A stretch of DNA of 9,792 bases from an alpha proteobacterium 3107 (GTDB taxonomy: Bacteria; Pseudomonadota; Alphaproteobacteria; Rhodobacterales; Rhodobacteraceae): assembly GCA_001483205.1 (NCBI GenBank), contig JPPB01000292.1:1-9792 (forward strand), written 5' to 3'. How positions within the stretch are numbered: position 1 is the stretch's first letter; each line of letters opens with the position of its first letter. The notes beneath the pieces are model-generated. The model made no database searches. It was given only the letters and a program-made list of their open reading frames with translations, and was not told the origin of the DNA. Positions 1 through 6,513 of the stretch are shown here, piece by piece. A program made the translations under genes and the position numbers.

Positions 1-411
1 CTTGACCAGCTTAGAGGCAATCGCCTGATGGCGCGCCTCAGCCATCAGAAACACGGTCTCGACCGAGCTGTCCATCGCCCGGTTCATGCCAACCATCTGA
101 AATTCATATTCAAAATCCGAAACCGCCCGCAGCCCGCGCACGATCAGTTGCGCGCCGACATCGCGGGCGCAATCAATCAGCAGATTCTCGAACGGATGGG
201 CGATGATCTCGGCCCCGGTCTTCTCTGCCACCGCCCGGCATTCCGTCTTGATCATGCCGACGCGCTCATCAAGCGAAAACATCGGCCCCTTGTCCCGGTT
301 GATCGCCACCCCGATCACCAGCCGGTCCACCAGACGGGCGGCGCGCCCGATGATGTCAAGATGCCCCAGCGTTATCGGATCGAACGTGCCGGGATAAAGA
401 CCGATTCGCAT
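1..411 (-). CDS. coaD: Phosphopantetheine adenylyltransferase (CoaD), 3' end missing
   Basis: CoaD transfers AMP from ATP to 4'-phosphopantetheine to give dephospho-CoA, the penultimate step of coenzyme A synthesis in the cytoplasm. Read from the ATG at 411, 137 residues are visible. They begin MRIGLYPGTFDPITLGH, which holds the nucleotidyltransferase T-x-G-H motif at residues 14-17, and include IVRGLRAVSDFEYE (90-103), the family's R-G-x-R substrate-binding segment. The frame stays open to base 1 and ends within the conserved ASKLVK stretch. Bacterial CoaD proteins are about 160 residues, so roughly 25 residues lie outside the window. A purine-rich GGGGAACGGG precedes the start. The gene lies 48 bp after the CBS-domain gene on the same strand with no obvious terminator between, so the two are probably co-transcribed. 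Identity is very secure. Confidence 0.96.
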   Translation of the reverse strand, partial: MRIGLYPGTFDPITLGHLDIIGRAARLVDRLVIGVAINRDKGPMFSLDERVGMIKTECRAVAEKTGAEIIAHPFENLLIDCARDVGAQLIVRGLRAVSDFEYEFQMVGMNRAMDSSVETVFLMAEARHQAIASKLVK

Positions 412-459
412 TCCCGTTCCCCTGCTTTCCCGCGCCCCATTGACAGCCCCCGGCCCCGA

Positions 460-894
460 TCAGTGGCCCATGATCATGCCTTGCAGCGCGTCCTTTTCCA
501 TCGCCAGCTCGGACAGTTGCGCCTTAACCACATCCCCCAGCGAAATCAGCCCGATCAGCGCGCCGTCCCTGACCACCGGCATATGACGGAAACGGCCATC
601 GGTCATCTTGGCCAGCACATCCTCGGTCTTGTCGTCCGGCCCGCAGGTGATCACCTTTCGGGTCATCAGGGCCTCGACACTATCCGTCATACAGCCCGAA
701 CCGCGCCGCCCCAATTCGCGCACGATGTCGCGCTCTGACAAAATGCCCAGCGGCGTTTTCCGGTCAACGGAAACGACAACGGTTCCGATCCTGCGCTCTG
801 ACAATATTCTGGCGGCGTCGGACACACTTGCCTCGGGGACAATGGTGACCAGTTCCTGATTCGCCTTGGATTTCAGAATTTGATGAACGAGCAT
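460..894 (-). CDS. Stand-alone two-CBS-domain protein
   Basis: This 144-residue protein consists almost wholly of a pair of CBS domains (about residues 5-62 and 73-128), the module that binds adenosyl nucleotides (AMP, ATP, SAM) and usually senses energy state. Typical signatures are ERRIGTVVV followed by GILSERDIVRE (50-60) in the first repeat, and RHMPVV followed by GLISLGDVV (115-123) in the second. No enzymatic domain, signal peptide or membrane segment is attached. The start is supported by a strong GGAGGGAG ribosome site about 6 bases upstream of the ATG at 894. The gene is first in a likely transcript with coaD, which might link an adenylate sensor to CoA synthesis, but that is inference. 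Many proteobacterial relatives are annotated only as CBS domain-containing protein, so the family is certain and the role unknown. Confidence 0.93.
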   Translation of the reverse strand: MLVHQILKSKANQELVTIVPEASVSDAARILSERRIGTVVVSVDRKTPLGILSERDIVRELGRRGSGCMTDSVEALMTRKVITCGPDDKTEDVLAKMTDGRFRHMPVVRDGALIGLISLGDVVKAQLSELAMEKDALQGMIMGH

Positions 895-929
895 CGGCGC
901 TCCCTCCGCTTGGCCGTGTTTGGGTTTCT

Positions 930-958
930 ACCGTCGCGCCTTGCCCGGCATCTGTCAA
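930..958 (-). promoter_or_regulatory. Candidate promoter of the CBS-coaD transcript
   Basis: On the minus strand a perfect TTGACA -35 box occupies 958-953. The -10 at standard 17-bp spacing (935-930, GACGGT) is poor, as is common in this bacterial group. It would give a leader of roughly 25-30 bases before the ATG at 894, which includes the GGAGGGAG ribosome site. The -35 call is good; the -10 is uncertain. Confidence 0.42.
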
Positions 959-986
959 GTCAGGTGTGGCCAGGTTGTGCCTGACT
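958..986. promoter_or_regulatory. Inverted repeat AGTCAGG-N15-CCTGACT, possible operator
   Basis: Two perfect 7-base arms (958-964 and 980-986) are separated by 15 bases. They lie in the region between the divergent CBS-domain gene and mmsA. The left arm abuts the TTGACA box of the minus-strand promoter, so a bound regulator could act on that promoter. As RNA the arms could extend through G-U pairs into a longer hairpin. No regulator is encoded nearby and the protein partner is unknown. Confidence 0.35.
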
Positions 987-1027
987 GCCCCCGCGCGCCA
1001 CCATTGCACGGGCGGGGGGCGAGTGCT

Positions 1028-1037
1028 TTTTGCAAAA
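1028..1037. promoter_or_regulatory. TTTTGCAAAA palindrome upstream of mmsA
   Basis: A perfect 10-bp palindrome sits 75 bp upstream of the mmsA start codon. Its core TTTGCAAA is, as I recall, the half-site described for PccR, a short-chain acyl-CoA regulator of the ScfR family that controls propionyl-CoA assimilation in Rhodobacter sphaeroides. The published arrangement is two copies four bases apart; here I see only one. The match fits MmsA producing propionyl-CoA, but a 10-base palindrome can also arise by chance. Confidence 0.35.
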
Positions 1038-1112
1038 CTGCCCCTTTCATACCCTGAACGGCGGGCTTATCCTGCGCACACGCCGAATCCCGGCGCTTTC
1101 CGGAGGGATAAG

Positions 1113-2612
1113 ATGACAGACCTTGGTCACTGGATTGACGGCGCGCGTGTTGCCGGAATATCGGGCCGCTTTGCCGATGTCTATAACCCCGCCACCGGCG
1201 AGGCAGAGGCACGGGTGCCGCTGGCCGATACCGAAGAGATGAACCGCGCCATCGGCATTGCCGCCGCCGCTCAACCGGCCTGGGCCGCCACCAATCCGCA
1301 GAAACGCGCACGGGTGATGATGGCGTTCGTCGCCCTGCTGCACCGGGACATGGACAAGCTGGCCGAAGCGCTGAGCCGCGAGCACGGCAAGACCCTGCCC
1401 GACGCGCGGGGGGATGTGATCCGTGGCCTTGAATGCGTGGAGTTCTGCATCGGCGCGCCGCATCTGCTGAAGGGCGAATATACCGACGCCGCCGGCAAGG
1501 GCATTGACCTCTATTCGATGCGCCAGCCTCTGGGGGTTTGCGGCGGGATCACGCCGTTCAACTTTCCGGCGATGATGCCGCTGTGGATGTTCGCCCCGGC
1601 ACTGGCCTGCGGCAATGCCTTCATTCTGAAACCATCCGAGCGCGACCCCTCTGTGCCGCTGATGCTGGCGGAGCTGATCGAGGAAGCAGGTCTGCCCAAA
1701 GGCGTGTTGCAGGTGGTGAACGGCGACAAACAGGCGGTGGATGCGCTGATCAATCACCCGGTGGTTCAGTCGATCGGCTTTGTCGGTTCGACCCCGATTG
1801 CGGAATATGTCTATGCGCGCTCTGCCGCCACCGGCAAGCGGGTGCAGTGTTTCGGCGGGGCCAAGAACCACATGGTGGTGATGCCCGACGCCGATATGGA
1901 TCAGGCCGCTGATGCGCTTGTGGGGGCAGGCTATGGCGCGGCGGGCGAGCGCTGCATGGCGATCTCTGTCGCCGTGCCGGTGGGGGACGACACCGCCGAC
2001 CGGCTGATCGACAAGCTGGTGCCGCGCATCGAAAAGCTCAAGGTCGGCCCCTATACCGCTGGCGATGACGTGGATTATGGCCCGGTGGTGACTGCGGCGG
2101 CCAAAGCGAACATCCTGCGTCTGGTGGAAAGCGGCGTCGCGCAGGGGGCAAAGCTGGTGGTTGACGGGCGCGATTTCAGCCTTCAGGGGTATGAGGGTGG
2201 CTTTTTCGTCGGCCCGCATCTGTTTGATCACGTCACGCCGGACATGGACATCTACCGGACAGAGATATTCGGCCCGGTGCTGTCCACGGTGCGGGCGGGA
2301 TCGTATGAAGAGGCGCTCGGCCTGGTTCTCGGCCATGAATACGGCAACGGCACGGCGATTTTCACCCGCGACGGCGATACCGCCCGCGATTTCGCCCACC
2401 GGGTCAATATCGGCATGGTCGGGGTCAATGTCCCGATCCCGGTGCCGCTGGCCTATCACACCTTTGGCGGTTGGAAGAAATCGGCGTTTGGCGATCTGAA
2501 TCAGCACGGGCCGGACAGCTTTCGCTTCTATACCCGCGCCAAGACGGTGACGGCGCGCTGGCCGTCGGGGATCAGAGAAGGCGGCGAGTTCAACTTTAAG
2601 GCCGTGGACTGA
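1113..2612 (+). CDS. mmsA: CoA-acylating methylmalonate-semialdehyde dehydrogenase
   Basis: MmsA oxidises methylmalonate semialdehyde with NAD+ and CoA to propionyl-CoA and CO2 (malonate semialdehyde gives acetyl-CoA), the last step of valine degradation and also part of beta-alanine and inositol breakdown. The protein has 499 residues, the usual length, and spans the whole aldehyde dehydrogenase fold. Visible landmarks are TPFNFP with Asn150, LKPSE with Lys173, GFVGST (222-227), the subfamily signature FGGAKNHMVVMPDAD (247-261), the catalytic cysteine in GERCMA (Cys281) and a C-terminal FGGWKKSAFGD. The usual ALDH general-base glutamate before the GG motif is absent, as expected for CoA-acylating enzymes. 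An in-frame start at 966 is rejected because GGAGGG at 1102-1107 sits 5 bases before the ATG at 1113. It stands alone, with no mmsB or acyl-CoA dehydrogenase beside it. Confidence 0.96.
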   Translation: MTDLGHWIDGARVAGISGRFADVYNPATGEAEARVPLADTEEMNRAIGIAAAAQPAWAATNPQKRARVMMAFVALLHRDMDKLAEALSREHGKTLPDARGDVIRGLECVEFCIGAPHLLKGEYTDAAGKGIDLYSMRQPLGVCGGITPFNFPAMMPLWMFAPALACGNAFILKPSERDPSVPLMLAELIEEAGLPKGVLQVVNGDKQAVDALINHPVVQSIGFVGSTPIAEYVYARSAATGKRVQCFGGAKNHMVVMPDADMDQAADALVGAGYGAAGERCMAISVAVPVGDDTADRLIDKLVPRIEKLKVGPYTAGDDVDYGPVVTAAAKANILRLVESGVAQGAKLVVDGRDFSLQGYEGGFFVGPHLFDHVTPDMDIYRTEIFGPVLSTVRAGSYEEALGLVLGHEYGNGTAIFTRDGDTARDFAHRVNIGMVGVNVPIPVPLAYHTFGGWKKSAFGDLNQHGPDSFRFYTRAKTVTARWPSGIREGGEFNFKAVD

Positions 2613-2628
2613 AGCCCGGTGCGGCCTG

Positions 2629-2666
2629 CCGGGGCGGTCGCGCGTTTGCTGACAGGCCCGCCCCGG
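2629..2666 (+). terminator. GC-rich stem-loop just after mmsA
   Basis: CCGGGGCGG (2629-2637) and CCGCCCCGG (2658-2666) form a perfect 9-bp stem with a 20-base loop, starting 16 bases after the mmsA stop. It is followed by TTATT, not by a real T-run, so it may be a weak terminator or a 3'-end stabilising hairpin. Confidence 0.35.
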
Positions 2667-2773
2667 TTATTGGCGTCGCTTCGGAAACAATAGGGGGAAA
2701 CCCATCGAATCGTGGCGGTGCCTGCGCGCGGGGAGGCAGGGCGATGAGATCACGGTGCGGGCAGGCCGGTATT

Positions 2774-2804
2774 CTGCGGGGGATTTACGCGGTTTTTTCT
2801 TTTT
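2774..2804 (+). terminator. Rho-independent-like terminator with long T-tract
   Basis: CTGCG (2774-2778) pairs with CGCGG (2788-2792) through five pairs, one of them G-U, around a 9-base loop. A tract of TTTTTTCTTTTT (2793-2804) follows directly. The stem is short, but the T-tract is by far the best in the window. It lies about 160 bases past the mmsA stop, so it could end the mmsA message or a separate small transcript. Confidence 0.42.
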
Positions 2805-2814
2805 ATTGATAATT

Positions 2815-2844
2815 TTTAGATGTTTATATTGCGTTTTGTAGACT
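2815..2844 (+). promoter_or_regulatory. Candidate promoter for the small ORF at 3032
   Basis: TTTAGA (2815-2820, 4 of 6 matches to TTGACA) and TAGACT (2839-2844, 4 of 6 matches to TATAAT) are separated by 18 bases inside an AT-rich patch just after the T-tract. Transcription would start near 2851. AT-rich DNA produces such matches easily, so support is modest. Confidence 0.28.
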
Positions 2845-3031
2845 AAATCGCCTGCAATCTATACCAAAGAGCAGATTACAAAAGCCCCCCGGATGCCGTA
2901 GCTTTGAGGATGCAAGAGGCGGTGATGTCTGAAAGATGCGCGTTGAATGTTGCGTTTTCAGAATGAGTTCGGCACTTTCGGACACACCGCCGGTAAAGTG
3001 GGACGCAGCCGGAAGAAGGACTCAGGGGCGG

Positions 3032-3280
3032 ATGATGTTTGGTATGACCGAAGGAAACCATGACGTTTGCAAGGCGTTCGAGGCTGCGGTCGCCCAGGAA
3101 TCGGAGCCAGTGTTGCAAGCCCTGCACGAACTGGTGAACTGCCTGCCCAATTCGGTGGTGGACGGGGTTGTGAAGGACATCGGCGAGTATGAGCGCACCG
3201 GGGCGGTCTCTGTCCGCATCAGAACTATCCTGCAAGGGGCACTCCGCACCGCAGAGGGCAGCCAACGCTCGCCGGTGTGA
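3032..3280 (+). CDS. Small hypothetical protein, 82 residues
   Basis: I do not recognise this protein. From the ATG at 3032 it is 82 residues, has no signal peptide or membrane segment, and appears mostly helical. An acidic N-terminal half (VAQESEPVLQALHELVNCL, residues 22-40) is followed by DGVVKDIGEYERTG and a basic RIRTILQGALR. It has two cysteines (residues 11 and 39) but no metal-binding pattern. About three quarters of its codons end in G or C, close to real genes here, whereas the 96 bases upstream in the same frame are rich in rare codons; this is why I prefer 3032 to the in-frame ATGs at 2936 (114 residues) or 2963. AAGGA lies 11 bases upstream and AGGGGCGG directly abuts the start. 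It converges on the DUF1330 gene. It could be a lineage-restricted gene or a chance ORF. Confidence 0.45.
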   Translation: MMFGMTEGNHDVCKAFEAAVAQESEPVLQALHELVNCLPNSVVDGVVKDIGEYERTGAVSVRIRTILQGALRTAEGSQRSPV

Positions 3281-3286
3281 GCGATG

Positions 3287-3302
3287 CTTATCCGCGGATA
3301 AG
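3287..3302. repeat. Perfect 16-bp palindrome between convergent genes
   Basis: CTTATCCGCGGATAAG is fully self-complementary. It begins 6 bases after the stop of the small plus-strand ORF and lies 33 bases beyond the stop of the minus-strand DUF1330 gene. As RNA it would form a 6-bp stem with a CGCG loop on either strand, so it could serve as a short bidirectional 3'-end structure. With no T-run beside it, a protein-binding site is equally possible. Confidence 0.5.
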
Positions 3303-3335
3303 GTCGTTCCGTGACAGCCCGCCGCCACTCCCGGC

Positions 3336-3623
3336 TCAACCCAGCTCGACGATCACCATATCCCTGTCTGCCGCCGCCTTGGCCAGCTTCACGGCCCCCT
3401 GATAGCGCGGGTCATTATAGGCCGCCACCGCCGCCTCTACACTGGGGAACAGCGCCACCACATTGCGCGCGCGCGCCTGCCCCTCCAGTTGCACATACCG
3501 CCCGCCACGGGCAATAAACTGCCCGCCATGTTCAGGGATCACCACCGAGGCGACCTTGATATATTCGCCGTATTTCCCGCTGTCATGCACATCCACATGC
3601 GCGATCCACAAAGCACCCTTCAT
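3336..3623 (-). CDS. DUF1330 family protein
   Basis: This 95-residue cytoplasmic protein belongs to the DUF1330 family of small ferredoxin-like alpha/beta barrel proteins, whose role is unknown. It matches in length and pattern: an N-terminal strand [11 protein letters not shown], then [24 protein letters not shown] (residues 18-41, the most conserved stretch), [21 protein letters not shown] (55-75) and a closing [10 protein letters not shown]. The fold resembles Dabb-type and monooxygenase-like domains, so a small-molecule role is possible, but no catalytic residues can be assigned. Its ATG (3621-3623) overlaps the alaS stop in an ATGA arrangement, so it is almost certainly translated by coupling to alaS and shares its transcript. 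Identity at family level is strong. Confidence 0.92.
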   Translation of the reverse strand: MKGALWIAHVDVHDSGKYGEYIKVASVVIPEHGGQFIARGGRYVQLEGQARARNVVALFPSVEAAVAAYNDPRYQGAVKLAKAAADRDMVIVELG

Positions 3624-6295
3624 TGCTGTCCTCCCAAAACGGTTTCCGCGGCCCTGATTGCCGCCTCTGCATTCCCGATGCCATTGCCGCCGCCACGGGC
3701 GAGGCCGGGCCGCCCGCCGCCGCCCCTGCCGCCGAGCTTTGCCACCGCCGCCCGCACGATCTCCACCGCCGAGACCCGCGCGGTCAGATCGTCGGTCACG
3801 CCTGCGGCCACAGCGACCTTGCCGCCATCGCCGTCGCCATCGGCAATCAGCAGGATCACCCCGGACCCCATGCGCGCCTTGTGCTCATCGATGAGCGACG
3901 GCAAATCCTTGCCCCCGACGCCGGAAAGCACCTGCGCCAGAAACGGCAGCCCCGAGACCTCCCGTGCTTCGGGCCATGCCTGCCCGCCTTCGCCCGACAT
4001 TGCCAGCTTAATGCGCAACTGCGCCACCTCGGAATTGAGGGCGCGCTGTTCTTTGAGCAATTCCTTCACCCGGTCGCCAGCCGCATCAACGGGCGCTTTC
4101 AGATGCGCGGCGACTTCTGCCAGACGCGCGCCCTGTTCCGACACCCGATCCAGCGCCGCCTGACCGGTTAATGCCTCGATCCGGCGCACCCCGGCGGCGC
4201 TGGCGCTGTCACTGATGGCCACGAACAGGCCAATATCGCCGGTGCGCTTCACATGGGTGCCCCCGCACAGCTCGACGGAATAGGCGTTGCCGTACGCCCC
4301 CTTGCCGGAACCATCAAGCCGCCCCATCGACACCACCCGCGCCTGTTCCCCGTATTTCTCGCCAAACAGCGCCTGCGCGCCAAGGGCGCGGGCCTCGTCC
4401 GGCGACATGATCCGGGTTTCAACGCGCGTATTCTGGCGGATGAAGGCGTTGACCTCTGCCTCGACCGCGCGCAATTCATCGGCTGAGAGCGCCCGGTTGT
4501 GGGAAAAGTCGAACCGCAGCCGTTCGGCCGAGTTCAGAGACCCCCGCTGTGCCACATGGTCCCCCAGATGCTGGCGCAAGGCCTCGTGCAGCAGGTGGGT
4601 GGCCGAGTGGTTGGCGCGAATCTGCGTCCGGCGGGTGCCGTCCACGATGAGCTCCGCTCCCTGGCCTGTGGAAATCTCGCCCTCTTTCACATCCGCCACA
4701 TGGATCGTGACCCCGGCGACGCGCCTTGTGTCGGTAACGCGCGCCTCTCCGGTTTCGGTTTTCAGCCACCCCTTGTCGCCGACTTGCCCCCCGGCCTCGG
4801 CATAAAACGGGGTCTGGTTGACGACGACACTGACGGTCTGACCGGCGCGGGCGCTGTCCTGCCCTTCCCCCTTATGCACCAGCGCCAGAATTTGCCCCTC
4901 GGCACTCTCGGTTTCATAGCCCAGAAACTCGGTGGGGCCGTGCGCCTCTGACAGCCCGAACCAGATCGCCTCGTCCGCGTTCTCGCCCGATCCGGTCCAG
5001 GCGGCACGGGCGCGGGCCTTTTGCGCCGCCATCGCCGCATCAAAACCGTCGGTATCCACCCCCCTGCCCGCCTCGCGCAGCGCATCCTGGGTCAGGTCCA
5101 GGGGAAAACCATAGGTGTCATACAGCCGGAACGCCGCTTCCCCCGGCAGGGCCGCGCCGTGGGGCAGTTTCGCCACCTCATCATCCAGCAGCCGCAGCCC
5201 GCGCTCAAGGGTCTGACGAAAGCGGGTTTCCTCGGTCTTCAGCGTGTCCCGGATCAGCGGTTGCGCGCTGACAAGCTCCGGGTAGGCCTGCCCCATCAGG
5301 CGCACAAGCTCCGGCACCAGCCGGTGCATCAAAGGCTCTTCCGCGCCGAGCAGGTGGGCGTGGCGCATCGCGCGGCGCATGATCCGGCGCAGCACATATC
5401 CCCGGCCCTCATTCGTCGGCATCACCCCGTCGGCGATCAGAAAGGACACCGACCGCAGGTGATCGGCGATGACCCGGTGATGCGTGTTGCCATCGCCATA
5501 AGGTTCGGTATTTGAGGCATGGGCAGAGGCCTCAATCAGCGCCCTGAACAGATCGGTATCATAGTTGTCATGGCTGCCCTGAAGCAGGGCGCTGATCCGC
5601 TCCAGCCCCATGCCGGTGTCAATCGACCGGTTCGGCAGGTCGGTGCGGTTGCCGTCTTCATGCTGCTCATACTGCATGAAAACCAGATTCCAGATTTCGA
5701 TGAACCGGTCGCCGTCTTCATCTGCCGAGCCGGGCGGGCCACCGGGAACATGCGCGCCGTGGTCATAGAAAATCTCGCTGCACGGGCCACACGGGCCGGT
5801 CGGCCCCATCATCCAGAAATTGTCGCTGGTGGCGATGCGGATGATGCGTTCGTCCGGCAGTTTGGCATGTTTTTTCCAGATCGCGGCGGCCTCTTCATCG
5901 GTGTGATAGACGGTGACCAGCAGCCTGTCTTTGTTGAGGCCGAACTCGCGGGTGATCAGATCCCAGGCGAAGGGAATCGCGTCGGCCTTGAAATAGTCGC
6001 CAAAGCTGAAATTCCCCAGCATTTCAAAGAAGGTATGATGCCGGGCGGTATAGCCGACATTATCGAGGTCGTTGTGCTTGCCGCCTGCGCGGACGCATTT
6101 CTGGCTGGTTGTTGCGCGCTTGTGCGCCCGGTGTTCGACGCCGGTGAAGACGTTCTTGAACTGCACCATGCCGGAGTTGGTGAACATCAGCGTCGGGTCG
6201 TTGCGCGGCACCAGCGGAGAACTGGCAACGACCTCATGGCCGCTGGCCCTGAAGAAGTCGAGGAATGTCGCCCGGATGTCGTTCAGACTGTGCAT
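3620..6295 (-). CDS. alaS: Alanyl-tRNA synthetase
   Basis: AlaS charges tRNA-Ala with alanine and hydrolyses mischarged Ser- and Gly-tRNA-Ala. The 891-residue protein is full length (E. coli 876). The class II catalytic core is at the N-terminus: [13 protein letters not shown] (11-23), [21 protein letters not shown] (61-81, motif 2), a [15 protein letters not shown] nucleotide loop (164-178) and GMGLERI (228-234, motif 3). The tRNA-recognition region follows. The editing domain carries HSATH (His563, His567) and CGGTH (Cys677, His681), the four zinc-binding and editing residues. A C-terminal C-Ala domain has the glycine-rich [16 protein letters not shown] (855-870). The ATG at 6295 matches the usual MHSLNDIR start, although its ribosome site is weak. 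It lies 218 bp after uvrB on the same strand; no clear promoter or SOS box was found in that gap, only a TA-rich TACACTATACC about 90 bases upstream. Confidence 0.98.
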   Translation of the reverse strand: MHSLNDIRATFLDFFRASGHEVVASSPLVPRNDPTLMFTNSGMVQFKNVFTGVEHRAHKRATTSQKCVRAGGKHNDLDNVGYTARHHTFFEMLGNFSFGDYFKADAIPFAWDLITREFGLNKDRLLVTVYHTDEEAAAIWKKHAKLPDERIIRIATSDNFWMMGPTGPCGPCSEIFYDHGAHVPGGPPGSADEDGDRFIEIWNLVFMQYEQHEDGNRTDLPNRSIDTGMGLERISALLQGSHDNYDTDLFRALIEASAHASNTEPYGDGNTHHRVIADHLRSVSFLIADGVMPTNEGRGYVLRRIMRRAMRHAHLLGAEEPLMHRLVPELVRLMGQAYPELVSAQPLIRDTLKTEETRFRQTLERGLRLLDDEVAKLPHGAALPGEAAFRLYDTYGFPLDLTQDALREAGRGVDTDGFDAAMAAQKARARAAWTGSGENADEAIWFGLSEAHGPTEFLGYETESAEGQILALVHKGEGQDSARAGQTVSVVVNQTPFYAEAGGQVGDKGWLKTETGEARVTDTRRVAGVTIHVADVKEGEISTGQGAELIVDGTRRTQIRANHSATHLLHEALRQHLGDHVAQRGSLNSAERLRFDFSHNRALSADELRAVEAEVNAFIRQNTRVETRIMSPDEARALGAQALFGEKYGEQARVVSMGRLDGSGKGAYGNAYSVELCGGTHVKRTGDIGLFVAISDSASAAGVRRIEALTGQAALDRVSEQGARLAEVAAHLKAPVDAAGDRVKELLKEQRALNSEVAQLRIKLAMSGEGGQAWPEAREVSGLPFLAQVLSGVGGKDLPSLIDEHKARMGSGVILLIADGDGDGGKVAVAAGVTDDLTARVSAVEIVRAAVAKLGGRGGGGRPGLARGGGNGIGNAEAAIRAAETVLGGQQ

Positions 6296-6463
6296 GGCGC
6301 GGGGGTGTCCTGTGCAGATTCAAGCGCCGGGACGGTTTATCCGCCCCGCCCGCGCCTGTCCACAGGAACCGAAGGGATAGGTATAGTGTAACGGCATAAA
6401 AAACCCCCTGCATAATGGCACAACTGGGCGGGTGGTTTGGCCACTGACGCGCTATCATGCCGA

Positions 6464-6478
6464 GGCCTTCGGAAGGCC
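6464..6478 (-). terminator. Stem-loop after uvrB, possible terminator
   Basis: GGCCTT and AAGGCC form a perfect 6-bp stem with a 3-base loop, 36 bases beyond the uvrB stop. No T-run follows on the minus strand, so termination is uncertain. A second, weaker hairpin (TAAGG 6496-6500 with CCTTA 6512-6516) includes the uvrB stop codon itself. Confidence 0.27.
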
Positions 6479-6513
6479 GCGTCCGGCCCGAAAGTTAAGG
6501 CCCCCCCACGCCC

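Larger units (their letters stand above)
2613..3031. other. Gene-poor gap with AT-rich patch
   Basis: I see no convincing gene here. The first 175 bases are GC-rich and hold two hairpins (2629-2666 and 2774-2792), the second followed by a T-rich run. Bases about 2790-2880 are strikingly AT-rich compared with the rest of the window and contain a promoter-like pair. In-frame ATGs at 2936 and 2963 could extend the next gene upstream, but that stretch uses AGA, AGG, TGT and GTA codons unlike the rest of that gene. Confidence 0.5.

Noticed and set aside
28..738. A plus-strand 236-codon frame across coaD and the CBS-domain gene
   Set aside because: It spans two well-identified minus-strand genes and the gap between them, with shadow-type composition.
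966..1112. A 49-codon in-frame extension upstream of mmsA
   Set aside because: It has no ribosome site and unusual composition, and it runs through the palindrome and inverted repeat; GGAGGG precedes the ATG at 1113, which gives the standard family length.
1047..2507. A long open frame (486 codons) antisense to mmsA
   Set aside because: It is His/Arg/Gly-rich with no domain pattern, a typical mirror of a high-GC coding sequence; MmsA on the plus strand is unmistakable.
5519..6391. A 290-codon open frame antisense to the alaS 5' end
   Set aside because: It mirrors alaS codons and shows no recognisable domain; GC-rich third positions leave antisense frames open.
6234..6458. A 74-codon minus-strand frame overlapping the alaS start, considered as a leader peptide
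   Set aside because: There is no ribosome site and no run of alanine codons, and it continues out of frame into alaS; attenuation of alaS by a leader peptide is not supported.
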